Shown here piece after piece: positions 1 to 11,340 of a stretch of DNA of 64,000 nucleotides. The notes beneath the pieces are model-generated. The model was not told where the DNA came from and searched no databases. It was given only the letters and a program-made list of their open reading frames with translations. This stretch comes from Closterium sp. Naga37s-1. Its lineage: Eukaryota; Streptophyta; Zygnematophyceae; Desmidiales; Closteriaceae. Position 1 is the first letter of the stretch, and each line of letters starts with the position of its first letter. The DNA is taken from positions 4,906,501 to 4,970,500 of the forward strand of contig CANJKZ010000774.1 of NCBI GenBank assembly GCA_947471745.1. The letters run 5' to 3'. The position numbers and the translations under genes were made by a program.

Positions 1-250
1 AAGCTCCCTCGCGTGTGTCTCGTGAACTCACCCGCGCCGAAGAGGCGGAGGAGAAATTTTGGAAGGCGATGTAGCTGTACATCACGCAGTGGCTACCGAA
101 GTTTGAGTGGCTGGTGCTTGATAAAAACGAGGAAGGGTTGCCGATCTTGCGATGCAGCATATGTGTGGAGCACGGGAAAGATGACGTTAAGTTTGGTCGG
201 AACGGAACTAGGGGGACGTGATCTGCAGCTCGGCTCAAGGTGATGTCACG
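1..250 (+). pseudogene. Decayed fragment with a TTF/hAT-type zinc-finger motif
   Basis: From base 75 one frame reads a short stretch with a W-L-P-K-F-E-W-L-V core followed by C-S-I-C and then F-G-R-N-G, closed by stops on both sides. Spaced Cys-x2-Cys followed by a Phe/Gly segment is typical of the TTF-type fingers found at the N-terminus of hAT-like transposases and of proteins derived from them. The upstream frame (E-E-K-F-W-K-A-M) ends in a stop just before this core, and the expected downstream His residues are only suggested in other frames, so the piece is decayed. It runs off the left edge of the window. The family call rests on motif memory only; it could equally be the remnant of a host zinc-finger gene. 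Confidence 0.3.
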
Positions 251-582
251 AGCTTTCATAAGGGGTCACACTGATAATCAGGGTTTAGGAAATTGAGCAA
301 CACTAATCGCAAGGGTTGCTAAAATCCAAAAATTAGCCCTGATCCACACAACCTCTAAATCCAACCATATTTTGTCCAAGGTTATTCAACCACCTTTCTT
401 TCTGTTGGTGTCTCATGGTTCATTGAAACAAACAAGTACTACAATTACAACACCAGAACACCGCATGCCCGATGTGGGCTCGCGACTAAATAATCAGCCC
501 CTCCCACCCAACCCTTTCTACACATCACCCTTTCCCATCCCTCCCCTAACCAGTGGGAAAGGTTCCCCTTGGTGTTGCTACA
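251..582. other. Intergenic, nothing recognised
   Basis: AT-richer sequence downstream of the kinase gene on the minus strand; it presumably holds that gene's 3' UTR. I see no supported gene. Confidence 0.5.
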
Positions 583-2912
583 TCAAACACCTGGCAAACT
601 CCTTGGCCTTCCCGCACGCCACGGGCTACCTGCCACGTTTGGGGAAATCACCCTCTTGGGACTTGCCTGGCGGGGACTGGGCAGTCTAGGCTTCAGGTTA
701 CCACTACTTGAGGCTCTAGCTGCTGCACCACAAGCCTGTGACACCTGGTTACAGTCGCCATCCATGGTTACAACCACTCGCACAGCATCGGCAGCGTTCA
801 TGTCGGCGTTGGCTTTCGGAGAAGAGGAAATCGACTTTCCCTCTTCGAGAGTCCCTGCGCTTTCACTCCGATAAAAACGCTGTGGCCCTGCTGCATTACA
901 AATTGTGCTGCCATTCCCCCCGATAGAAGCACATAGTTGTCCCCCTAACCCCGCCCGCATTTCCTCAGTGCAAAAGCCCGCCATGTCATGCAGATCAAGC
1001 ACTGGGCGCAGCGCAGCAACCACCTCGGACATTTTCGGGCGGCGCTTGGCTTTCTTCTGCAGGCACTCTTTGACGATCGCCGCGACCATTTGTGCGCCTC
1101 GAGCGGAGTACCGACCGCGGAGTACTGGGTCCATTATGCGGTACAGCGTGGATGGTGCGGAGAGGAAGGGGGAGGCCCACTCGACCAGGCTCTGCTCCTC
1201 GCGTGGTCTGGAAAGGAAAAGAAATACCAGAAACCAGGTTAGACGTTTTGTTGAAAATGTGAAGACTAGAAAAGCAGGATTTGGAAATCAAAAGCGTATA
1301 ATGGGGAACTTTGCAGGGGGTGATCGTATGTGGAAATAGAACTTGGCAACTCACGTACCTTTCTTTGTCCAGCGCCAGCCTTCCCGTCATCAGCTCCAGA
1401 AGCACCACGCCGAACCCGTACACGTCACTCTTCGTTGTAAGGTGCCCCGTTAGCACGTACTCGGGCGCCGCATACCCCAGTCCCCACCACTCGTGTCGAT
1501 ACGTGAGTCTTCTCCCCGTCAGGCCCTTCCCTCGCCATTCCAAAATCCGATAACTTCACTTCGAGATCATTCGTTAATAGAATATTTGACGTCTTGAAAT
1601 CGCGATAGATGACTTGATGCTCCGCCTCCTCATGCAGATACGCCAATCCTGCTGCCGCGCCGTACGCGATCTTCAACCGTTGGTGCCACGTCAGTGGATT
1701 TGCCAGCGCATCCTCCCCGAAAAGCAAAAACTCGAGCGAACCGCGTGGAAGGAACTCGTACACTAGCAGCCGTTGATCCTCCTCGGCGCAATATCCAATC
1801 AGACAAACCAGATTAGGGTGTTCCAGGAGCCCGAGAAAGCTAACCTCCGTCAACCACTCCCGCTCCCCCTGATGCCCGCACGTGTCAAGCACTTTTACGG
1901 CGACCGGGATTCGCCGGCCGCTCCGTGTGGGAAGGTAACCTTTGAAAACCGATCCGAACCCACCCTCGCCGAGAAATCCCTCGATATCGAAATTTCTCGT
2001 CATTTCTTCCACTTGCGCGTATGTGAAGGGAATCGGGCCAGCCATCGTCCGTTCGGGCAGGCCGTCCTGTGTGGGCTGGTACCCAGGTAACGCCTCACGG
2101 ACCTCGCATGGCGTTGACGAAAACTGGTTGTGCGAATTTGAGCGTGGCGAGAATTCGCTAGAGGGTTCGCAGATGGGCATCAGGACGCCAGCGTGGTGGT
2201 GCATGCCTGACATGATTGGCGAATTCGCGAGTTCTGGTAACGACTTGGACTTCTCCAGCAGGTTAGGAGGACTTAAAGCGGGGTCCACTGTAACGGGTGT
2301 GACTTTACGGATCGGTTCCGCTCCGGCTGCGCTTTTACTCTTCACGATCTGCCGATCCGATGACTCTGCGCCGTTGATCTCAGCCGAGACTGACGGCGAG
2401 GATGCGATGCTGGATGAGCTGGCAGGGCTACACGTGGAACTCGACCCTCCTGACGTGGCAGGGCGGAGCCAGCTGGACGATCGCCTGGTCGTCGCCGACG
2501 ACGCCTTTTTCCGGCTGCGAGGGCTCTGCGACGCACTGCTAGAGCTGCCAGAAGCCGCTTTCGTGGAAGCTGCAGGGGAAGGAATTCCCTTGGGGCTCGG
2601 TAGGAGCTGCGGCTTCCCGCCAAAAGCAGCGGCAGATGCGGCTGCGTCTTTCGAGGGATACGCTGGCGGAGTGGACGGCGCGGACCGCGGGCTGTTCGTG
2701 GCGGAAAGAGCGCGCGCGCGCACCTTGGTCATGGGCGCGGACTCGGAGCGGGAGAGGAAGCTTCCGCGCGGCTTGGTGGTCACGGGGGATTTGCATTTGG
2801 CTGCTGCTGCGCCCGTTGATCTGCTCACGCGGGAGGGCTGCGGAGAGTGGGGTGAATCAGGGCCGTCGCGTTCGGGAGACGTGTCCCGAGAGCTGAACCC
2901 GAAGCAGCCCAT
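583..2912 (-). CDS. Receptor-like cytoplasmic kinase (RLCK VII/PBL-like), frame interrupted in the activation segment
   Basis: Ser/Thr kinase of the plant RLCK VII type, expected at the inner face of the plasma membrane relaying receptor-kinase signals. The start was chosen at 2912 because the protein then begins M-G-C-F, a classic N-myristoylation/palmitoylation start. A Ser/Pro-rich tail of about 290 residues is longer than usual for the family. The kinase domain follows: P-loop GEGGFG at about residues 315-320, VAVK lysine about 340, catalytic Y-R-D at about 436-438 (the usual RLCK VII form of HRD) with N443, and DFG at about 456-458. Exon 1 is 1359-2912; a 151-nt intron (donor AG/GTACGTGAGT, acceptor TTTCCAG) is at 1208-1358; exon 2 is 583-1207 and ends in a Ser-rich tail. 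Oddity: between the V-V-G-T and G-Y-A-A-P-E motifs (plus-strand about 1477-1487) two bases are missing relative to the family, so the APE part and all that follows lie in another frame. It is either a pseudogene or an assembly error; everything else looks intact. Confidence 0.8.
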
Positions 2913-5802
2913 GGTGTTGGAGAGAGTGGTGTGACTGGCCTTGGTCGGTGTTCTCAAATCTAGGACAGCAGGTGAAAGCGTGAGGCGTGATTTGCAGCTA
3001 AAGGCACAAGGCTTGAAAGCGCTACTGCTTCAAATCCCTCGCCTTCAGGAATGGCTGGATATGCCTTTGGGAAGAAGTGTGGCCAGACGCCTTACGTTGT
3101 GTTCAAATCGAGCAGCTGCTGGTTGCTAAGCCGGGCCTGGCTGGAAGATGGGATGGCCTGAGAGAACCAACCAGATCTTTTATGTTTGTCCGGCCTCGGA
3201 GAGGGGAAGGTACGTGTGTGACATCGGCGGAGGGGTGCGATGGCCGTCAGATCAGGAGGGAAGGATGAGCTGTGAAAGGAGAGGGGAGGAGGGGGAGAGG
3301 GCTCTGAGAGCAGGCGAAGCAGCGTGGTTGCTGGAATGCTAAAAGGAGGAGCGAGGTCGAGGCTTGGGAGGCGGAGAGGCGGACTGAGGGAGTGAGAAGG
3401 AGAGAGAAGGGGAACGGGCACGAATAATCGGAACTGGGCGTGTTTGTATGAGGGAACGGTGGCTTTGCTATGTTGTCGCATTGAAATTGGATCCATCGAA
3501 AGTGAGTATTTAGCGGGAGCGCCGTCGGTGGTGCTGCTGCCGCTGCCGACTGAGTCTGCCTTGGAAGGAATAATTCCCACGACCTCTTTTCGACCAATGG
3601 GAACGAGGAGAGGAAACGAGTGCCTTGACTTAGAGTCTCGTCACGTAAATCAGTCGTTGGCGGTGGTTACTCGGCCTCATGCACGCCGATCCGTACGGCG
3701 GTGTTCCACGATTGGAACCAAAAGAAACGTGCGAATGCTCCTGGCGAGTAGGATGATGTCCGCTTCTATCGCGTACAAGGGCAGCCGTCATTGCGTCACC
3801 TGACTCTTGGCTGCCGTGGCAACTGTTTCGCCCACCCCCTACTATCCCAGCCAGGCGAAGCGCGGAAAACCCCGGAATGCCAAGAGGCACACGGTCGCGG
3901 CTCGGCGAGCAACCAGCCAGCAGCAGCCATCAGCAATAAGGGCGTGGAAAATATCGTATTCACTGTGTGTGACGACACCTAGTCATCGCCCGATAGAGTG
4001 TACTATGTGGGCTGCTGTGCTGCTGTTCGCGCACTGCTGCTATGCTGCTGTTCTGGCTCTACTGCTACGCTGCCTATGCTACTACTTTGGCCATTGAATG
4101 CTGTGGGAGTCTAACGGGTAACGGGAATAGACGGACCGTCGTCACGGTTCACGATGTTGGTGGTGTGCTGCGAAAATATTTTAGGGGCTCCACGAAGGCT
4201 TCACGAAGGCTTCACGAGAACTGGAAGTTTCGCGGGGGTCTGGATGGACGGGCCAATCAGTGGCGGAAGACTCGAACGGTCGGAAACAGTTGCGTACGCT
4301 GCATTGAAAATCTTCGTTTCAATCAAGGTAGACTGGTTCATTGGGTTGTTGTTTTCAGAAGGGTTTCATGTATAACATATTGCAGTAATGAGCAACTTCT
4401 GTATATACCTGTTTTAATGAGCTCATTTTATGCATTTGTGAATTAAAATAGGGAATCTTGATATATTAAGTGCCTTTTTTCACTTACCAGCATGCATTTT
4501 GACTATTTCCAAACACCATGTTATCTCGATATGTGCTGGTAGTGCTAAAGCACAAAAGTTATTGGTGTCATATCCGAATGCTCAATCATGTGGAGGTATC
4601 CTTTCCGTTCATCATGGGCCAACAACGGGGACAACCAGGGAAATGATTACGACTTTCAAGATACAGTGAGCTGTGTGGCCTGACAGATGTGTGTGCTGTC
4701 ATTTGATGATTGCCAAGGTTCACATGTGGGAAGAATCACAACAACCCACCATTGGCCAATACCCAGTGGTTGGCATGCCGCGCCAGACGCCACACCAATC
4801 AGAAAGCAAAGCCTCTCTCCACCTCACCTCACCACCACCTCTTGCTGATGCCTGCGCAAGGTGACTGAGCCCTAACCAGACTGAAGGCATCAGGTGTGCT
4901 CGAATCTAGCCTATCAATGTGGTAGGGTTTGGGGTTCGGGCGTACGTTCTGCCAGAAACTTGCGGCGGGTGAATTCCTGAAGAAAGTTTGCGTTGGGTGT
5001 CCATCACAAAAACATCAAATTCCACGGGACGGAAACTATTATGTGCGGAAACCCCGGTTAAAACTCCTATTTGTCCCTAACAAATGCCGGAAACAAGAGG
5101 TGCGTAAAACTATTCCACTCACGCATTCCTTGTTGGATCGCCTAGCGGCAGTTCCTACCAAGTGCAATTACAACGACTGTCGTTGTTTTAGCCAAACGCA
5201 ATGCCCATCTACAAAACAACTTTCGTTGGTGGGCAGGGGGGGGCTGTGGGGAAATGGGATATCTGGCCTGGTGTGAAGGGTGTCAATCAATCGCAAGACC
5301 CAACCTTCTTCCAACATCACCTTCGTTAGAATCAAAACGGGGAGTTGTGTGCGTGCAACCAACTAACCATGGAAGACTTCGACGTTTCGGCCACCTGCTC
5401 CGGCTGAAGCACTGCCTGGTCAGCACGATCGCCTCGCCAGTTTCTTGCAGAGAGTTGTAGGACCAAATTTACCTTACCTCTCCCTCTCGTTCTTTATGCT
5501 CCAGTTCTAATCTATCATCCCCGTTTGCACTTCCCTGTTCGTTCTCTAGCTTTCCTCCCTTCGGTCTTCAATCTGTCAACTTCAAGCAGTCGGCGATTTT
5601 CGATTTTTAAAGCGCCTTCTAAGTTGGCTCTCTTATCTTTCAGCTGAATACGGTGTAGTTTTTGTTACAAGCGATCCAGTCTCTTGTTTCAGAAGTAAAT
5701 GCCTGTTGACGTAAGTCAGGTTGCATTGGCACGCGATTCTAGACCAAGCTCTTAATACCCAACATTTCTGCTAGGGAGGAATACGTGGTTTTAATACACG
5801 CC
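2913..5802. other. Intergenic region between divergent genes
   Basis: Shared upstream region of the minus-strand kinase and the plus-strand ATL gene. It contains short CTG-rich runs (about 4010-4085), a small direct repeat of a CACGAAGGCTT unit near 4190-4215 and a pyrimidine-rich stretch at about 5470-5560 that could be the ATL 5' leader. Open frames here are short and show no family motifs, so I call no gene. Confidence 0.5.
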
Positions 5803-6543
5803 ATGGCAACAATTTCACCCCCTCCGCCTGTTCCTGATTCCAACTCCAGCTCGTCTGATCTTCCTCCAGGCGCCTTTATCGCCTCGATTACCGCCGCGTT
5901 TCTTGCCTTCGTCGGTCTTTTCCTGTGCCTCGTTTTCGCTCGCTGGTTCATTGCTCCTGAACCAGAACAGGAGGATGACAGGAATAACCAGCGGCGGATA
6001 CTTTACGGCTTGGATAAAGACCTCGTCAAGAGCTTTCCAACCTTCGTTTTCGCTGCAGAGCAAGCCAAGGAGAGCGATTGTGTCAGTTTCCGTCAGTGCT
6101 GCATCTGCTTACAAGACTACGAACCAGGCGACGAAATCAAGTCTCTTCCGGTGTGCGGTCACAGATTCCACGAATCGTGTATCGACATGTGGCTGGAAGG
6201 GAGGAGAACCTGCCCAGTGTGCAGGGCGAATCTGAGACCTAAGCCATCGGTCGACGGCGCGCCGAAATCGGCGACGGACGGCGAACACGGGGAAGCAGAT
6301 GTCGCAATCGCCATCGGTCAACCCTGCGACCGTGACGTACAGTGTTGCAACCCAACTTTGTGCGACAACGGCGATTGTCCTGACGAAACGTCGAGAAGCG
6401 TGGAAGAAAGCAGTCTTCCAGCTACACACACGATTTCGCTCGAGCGGATTTCGTCCACATCTACGCCGTTAGTTCACCCTTCCCAAACTGCGGGCTTCGG
6501 CGAACCTTTGGAGCAGGATGCTGATCGAAATTTGAGACCTTGA
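5803..6543 (+). CDS. ATL-type RING-H2 E3 ubiquitin ligase
   Basis: Membrane-anchored RING-H2 protein of the plant ATL family, 246 aa and intronless as is usual for the family. It would position an E2-ubiquitin conjugate next to a membrane-associated substrate. Order of parts: Pro/Ser-rich N-terminus, one transmembrane helix at about residues 24-46, a basic and acidic linker, the GLD motif at about 69-71 followed by K-S-F-P-T-F, and a RING-H2 finger with ligands C99, C102, C118, H120, H123, C126, C137 and C140, i.e. CX2CX15CX1HX2HX2CX10CX2C. The conserved W and P of the E2-binding face (D-M-W and C-P-V-C) are present. The C-terminal 100 residues are low in motifs. An in-frame GTG lies 18 bases upstream, but the ATG at 5803 sits in a good context (GCCATGG) and was preferred. 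The second ATL gene lies about 1 kb downstream on the same strand, so the two look like a tandem pair. Confidence 0.9.
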   Translation: MATISPPPPVPDSNSSSSDLPPGAFIASITAAFLAFVGLFLCLVFARWFIAPEPEQEDDRNNQRRILYGLDKDLVKSFPTFVFAAEQAKESDCVSFRQCCICLQDYEPGDEIKSLPVCGHRFHESCIDMWLEGRRTCPVCRANLRPKPSVDGAPKSATDGEHGEADVAIAIGQPCDRDVQCCNPTLCDNGDCPDETSRSVEESSLPATHTISLERISSTSTPLVHPSQTAGFGEPLEQDADRNLRP

Positions 6544-7569
6544 CTCGACACAAGATGGGGATTTTCGTTGATTCAAGGAAGCTGAGTGGGAGAACCTGCG
6601 GTGCAGATTGACCAGCGGATGAATTGTTTCACGAAAGAGGTGTACCTGCAGCCAACCAAGAAGGCGCTTGCAGATACTATCGACACTGTCTTTGTTGAGC
6701 AGGGAATAGTATCGCCAAGGAGTTGGTGCAGGGGAGCAGCCATGCAGCCTCTTCATTTATGGCTGAGTCGTGGCTGATGTATAGTCAATAGAATGAGAAC
6801 GTTTCTGGGAAGCAGCTATATGAAATTCCCATGGTGCTACTTTCGGGTTCCTGAGCACCTTCTCACAATGCCGCAACGGAAGCAGCAGCCGCAAAGACTG
6901 GGTCTGAGTCCGGTTTTGGAAGTTGGTGATTTGTCTCACCTGTAATGTTAACGCTCGTAGTGGGCAACGTCTTGTTGCTAGTTGCTCGTAATATGTATTT
7001 AGGTTTCTACTTTGGTAAACCCAGTAAGCTGGAAATTCTCGTACTCATGAGATGTGAAACTCAATGCATAGATCAAGCATGATACAATATGCATGCTCTA
7101 CCAGCTAGTAACGAGTCACAACGAAACTGGGTGTTCGTTTCCAAACCACATCAGTTTTGTACGGTGGGTTGCGTTCCAAAGCGGTATTGCGCAACCCACC
7201 CGGGCCACAGACTACACCAGCCGCTCAACTGCTTCCAGCCACACATACACCCCCGCCCCGTGGGTGCCCCATTTTTACGGCAGTTTGTCTTGACGCTGTA
7301 GCCAGGACTTCTTCTCTGACTTTTTTTGTTCCACCTACTTGAGTCCTTAGTGCAAGCTTTCTGGTTGCTTGCATTCCCACTGCGGCGATTATGTATGCGC
7401 TGCTCTGCAGTTCCCACATCGATTTCATTGAATCTCGCCATTTCTCTCGGCGACGCGTGACTAACGCCTGGCTAATTTCTGGACTCGGCGGGAATTGCCT
7501 GTCGACGTTCTTACATAAAGAATCACTCCATTAGCGAAATCTCGTCTGGAATCCGGATAACCAGTGAGA
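6544..7569. other. Intergenic between two ATL genes
   Basis: Holds the 3' UTR of the first ATL gene and the promoter and leader of the second. No supported gene, and no clear regulatory motif that I can defend. Confidence 0.5.
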
Positions 7570-8506
7570 ATGTCGTCCGCTTCTGCCAACATAAACCGGA
7601 ACTATGGTCTTGACGCGTCATCGACGAGCATCATCGTCACCGTCTCCGCACTCCTCCTCGTCCTCGTCTCCGCCATCTTCTGTTTCTCCTTCGTGCGAAA
7701 CCGAGCCTTCTCCCGCCGTCGCCGGGCGAATGTGGCGCTCGAAAATGGCGGCGCCTCACGCGGGAGGCCGGGAACGCGGGGACTGGAAGACGCGCTCGTT
7801 AATTCTTTCCCCACGTTCATGTTCTCCCCGGAAACGACGGGGAGCGGTAAATTCGTGGCGAATGGCGGTGTAAAGTGGGGAATACCGGGAGAGGAAGGAA
7901 GAGGGAATTTGGAGGGCGGGAAGGCGGTACCGAACTGGGGGGACGGAGGGGGATTCCGCGAGTGCGCGGTGTGCTTGGCGGAGTACGTTTCCGCGGACAT
8001 GCTGAAACTGCTTCCCCGTGGTGTTCCACGTGGACTGCATTGACACGTGGCTTCAAGGAAAAACGACCTGCCCGATATGCCGCCGAGACATCGGTCCAAG
8101 TGCTGAAGTCAAGGAAGGAGATTCAGGAGGCGGGGTAGCGGGGGATAGGGGAGAGCAAAGCGAGAGGGGGGAGCAAGGGGAGAGCAGCATTGGGGGAGGG
8201 GTAGCGGGTCTGGAAGCCGGCAGAGGGGATTTAGAGCAGCAAGCGGTGGCGGAAGGGGGTCGAGGGGTAGGAGGAGGGGAGTCTTTGGCGATTCTAGTGC
8301 CAGAGAATGCAGATAGGGTTCCAGTAGAGCAGCAGTCCGCGCCAAGCCCTGGGCGAGAGTTACCCTCTTTGTGGGTTAGACTGAGGTCATTGTGGTTGAG
8401 AGAAGCTGCGACTCCTCCCGGGGTAGATGGCCGCGTTCTTGAATCTGTTCCGGTGGCCCCGTCTCCATCTGCCGTGGTCTTTATTCCCCCTTCTGGTGTA
8501 TCGTAG
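7570..8506 (+). CDS. Second ATL-type RING-H2 protein, RING core interrupted
   Basis: Tandem relative of the gene at 5803. The ATG at 7570 opens a frame with one transmembrane helix at about residues 20-42, a basic stop-transfer segment (R-R-R-R), a G-L-E/S-F-P-T-F motif matching the GLD region, a Gly-rich linker and the first RING half (E-C-A-V-C-L-A-E-Y ... L-L-P). At about 8022 the reading jumps: the next frame carries the second RING half (V-F-H-V-D-C-I-D-T-W-L ... C-P-I-C) and a Gly/Glu-rich tail to the stop at 8504-8506. Relative to the family about eight bases are absent exactly where the third Cys and first His ligand should be, so no intact RING can be made from this sequence as given. 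Pseudogenisation and a sequencing or assembly slip are both possible. The gene is intronless, like its neighbour. Confidence 0.75.
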
Positions 8507-8743
8507 CAGAGGCCTTGGATTGGATACTACTGCTGCCATGGGAATGTTTTCGGAAAGGGCATGAGTTCTGCCATGGGTGCTGGATGTGTGGCTATGCTAT
8601 GCCAACGTTTTGAGATTGCGAGAGGGAATGTGAAACCAGAAGGTGCTGCACGCACAAGAGGTCGGAGGATGCAGAAGCACAAGAGCTTGTCAAGGGTGCA
8701 AAACTCGTGGGTTGATGTAGGTCTGTAAATAAGGCACGGAGGC

Positions 8744-8749
8744 AATAAA
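8744..8749 (+). promoter_or_regulatory. Possible poly(A) signal
   Basis: AATAAA about 240 bases after the stop of the second ATL gene, in a plausible place for 3'-end formation. Plant and algal signals are loose, so this is only suggestive. Confidence 0.35.
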
Positions 8750-8835
8750 GATGCAAGTGTAGGAATTTGTCCTAGTGCCTTTAGATGAGTGGTCTGGTGG
8801 TTTGTTTTGTTGGAACCGGCATAATAGCTCCCTAG

Positions 8836-9870
8836 CAGTGCCCTATATATCAGACTTTGGAGTCTGAATCAGAGTCCGTTCAGACTTTTTTTGTACCTAG
8901 TCTGAACTCCAAGAATTTATTTATGTACCTTGTCTGATTTTCCAGAGTTTTTTCTTATGAGTTGTCTGAAATTTCAGCCTAATTTTACTAGGGTAGGCTG
9001 AGCCTCAGACTTGTATCGGGGGTACACTCTGCGCGCTTATCGGAGGAAAGTTTCCTGGAAGTTTCCTTCCGATATGCCCACTTCCGAGATGGCAGTGGAG
9101 TGCCAGGACGTGAGCAACGCTCACTTCGACAGCTGGGACATCCAAATACACTTGTTCGTCGAGAATATCTTCCAGTTTCGCTGAGGAAATGGTTGCGTGA
9201 TTACGAGATTTCTGAAGACAAAATCTCGTCACATGTAAGTTATCGCTAATGTATTGTAAAGAATAGGCGACTTTGATGCTGATTCGCTGTAAAAACATCT
9301 GCAGCACGCACTGGTGTGCATTGCGAAGTTCCTGATTCGTACTGAAAGTTTCGTGTGGCACTTGTCTGATCCTCACATGCCACGCCAAGCAACAAATCTG
9401 CCTGCTGCCAGCTCAGCTGCGTGGCACTTGGCCCACCTGATACAGATCGGGTGAACGATCGAATCGCTTGAAAAGCAAATCCAAAACTGACAAAATCGGC
9501 ACACATGCGAGAAAATGGGTACAGAACGGTAATCACACACACGACAAAACGAAATGAGATCAGCAGAGCAGAAACAACCATGCGCTGCACGTGACAAAAA
9601 CACTGGAACGCTGCCGACATGAGCAGAGGCGATGCACGAGCACGAGCACGTTGCCTGATGCGTTGGTATGGTAGGCTGTAATCAGCCTCAATGCTATTAT
9701 AACTGCTTTTACGAAACTGCATGAACATCTTAAAACTTGAAGTAACTCTGACAGTTCAGACAAAAAAATTTGTGCTTGTCTGAATTTTCAGAGGCACCTC
9801 TGACAGACAGAGTTCCAGGAGGGGTGTACTCTGAGGCCTCAGACTACCTCAAAACGAATCTAGGGGCCTG
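8836..9870. mobile_element. Non-autonomous hAT-like DNA transposon, 1035 bp
   Basis: The ends read CAGTGCCCTA and, inverted, CAGGCCCCTA, and the element is flanked by a perfect 8-bp duplication CTCCCTAG (8828-8835 and 9871-9878). An 8-bp target duplication and CA(G)...(C)TG ends are hallmarks of the hAT superfamily. Both subterminal regions are packed with TCTGA/TCAGA pentamers (about 8850-9010 and 9750-9850), as expected of transposase-binding arrays. The middle holds no recognisable transposase; two minus-strand frames (about 127 and 160 codons at 9005-9728) show no motif I know. It therefore looks mobilised in trans. The element at 62570-62800 is a shorter member of the same family. Confidence 0.85.
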
Positions 9871-9878
9871 CTCCCTAG

Positions 9879-11073
9879 ACATTGCAACATGGTCGGATGG
9901 AGTGACCGTGAGGATTGTTGCAATAGTGTTCTATACAAAAATTCCACATTGGCAAACAAGTCTGAGTAATGTTGCAGTTCTCCGATGTGTAATGCTTGAC
10001 ACGCGGCTTGGCTTGCCTTCCCAACTAGGGGTAGTGCTGCCCATCAGGATAGGTCCGTCAATGTTGTTGGGCTGAGATGTTTCCAACAAATGTTGCATCG
10101 TCATAACGCGACCTCATGGCGGAGACAAAGGATAAATGTCATGTCATTAATGCTCTTTTATCATTGGCCATTGGCCAACCATCTAGCACTATGAGAATTC
10201 GTTGCACAGCCCGTTCCTGGTCCGTGCTTCTACGCTCTAATTTACCGTACCGGTGACTGCATACCGGGTATCGAGAGGATGGCAGCATTTGATTGAAGTG
10301 ACAGTTCTCATTGGTAGCCAGTCTCCACCGTCCCCCCTTGTCGTATGCCCTTGGTGGAAGGTGAGGTGAGGTGGGGTGAGGTGAGACGAGGTGAGGTCAT
10401 CTCACAGCAGATCCCTCTCGCGGGCAGCTGACATGTGTTCTTGTTCTACTGCCAACCAAGTGGAACGAGTACGTGATGGTCCCAGGTGACACTTGAGAAC
10501 TAATGCTGGCGTGGCTGCATCCGTATCGTGCATTCAGCTTGACTACTGCCAGCTGCTTGTTCGCTGAGGGAGTTATGATTTGCGGGATCCACATCAGCTC
10601 AACAACTCCACTGATAAGGCAGGGCCTGCCCTTTCTGCCCCGCAAAAATCGAGACTGATTTGGAAGTTCTTAGGCGCCCAAGCGACACATGGATGGAACA
10701 CTGTAGACCTGGGTGAGGTTCCATTTCTGCCCGTCAGCTACTTTCCAGGTGGCTCCCATCGACCACCCCGCCCCGCAACAGTCCGTTCGATCTCTCGAAT
10801 CTCCCTCAGAGTGGCGATCGTGGTCCATTGATTGCGATACGCACATACCCCGATGACCCACTTCCAGCCATCCATCTCACATCAAAATTCTCCCCGATTC
10901 CCGCGCTTCAACCTCCCTGTCCCCTCGGTTTTGGTTCGCTTGTCCCCTCCACACTTGCGTTGCAAACCATTCATTTGTTTGTGGCAGCCAAGTCAAGGAT
11001 TCAGTTCAGGGGAGCAGCATTTGCATTCTGTGAGTAAGTGACATGTACAAATGCAAGGCACTAAAGAGGAGAC
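9879..11073. other. Intergenic, nothing recognised
   Basis: Mixed-composition sequence with a short GGTGA repeat at about 10360-10395. No coding frame with family motifs. Confidence 0.5.
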
Positions 11074-11077
11074 TTAA

Positions 11078-11336
11078 AGCCCGTGTCCCAAATTGCGGGC
11101 CGCGCGGGTCAAGTTTTTAAAACTTGACGAAGAGGAGTGTGCAAGTTTTGAAAGTAGCGCACCTGCAATTTGGGACTTTCGAAGTGTGACTCCACCCACC
11201 GGGGGGGGATCCGGGGGCTGGCTGGGTTTGGCGAAAAATACGAATTTGACGAAATCTGAAACACTCGCCCAACCCCAAACCAGAAAAGCTCCCTCTCGTC
11301 AACTTTTTAAAGGATGAACAATTTGGGCTGCCGGCT
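11078..11336. mobile_element. TTAA-flanked MITE, copy 1 (259 bp)
   Basis: Bounded by TTAA on both sides (11074-11077 and 11337-11340). The inverted ends read AGCCCGTGTCCCAAATTG and AGCCGGCAGCCCAAATTG, about 85% alike. A 21-bp near-palindrome lies at 11108-11128. A second copy lies at 24186-24445 in the same orientation and differs by point changes. TTAA on both sides is what piggyBac-type elements leave, but the ends are too short for a firm superfamily call. It has no coding capacity. Confidence 0.8.
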
Positions 11337-11340
11337 TTAA

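Noticed and set aside
1942-2934. 330-codon plus-strand open frame opposite the kinase
   Set aside because: It is the complement of a clear kinase exon with catalytic motifs; no motif of its own.
2957-5700. Several 60-160-codon frames between the kinase and ATL genes
   Set aside because: No motif, no plausible start context, overlapping on both strands.
9005-9728. Minus-strand frames inside the 1035-bp hAT-like element as a transposase
   Set aside because: No hAT dimerisation motif or zinc finger recognisable; kept only as interior of unknown origin.
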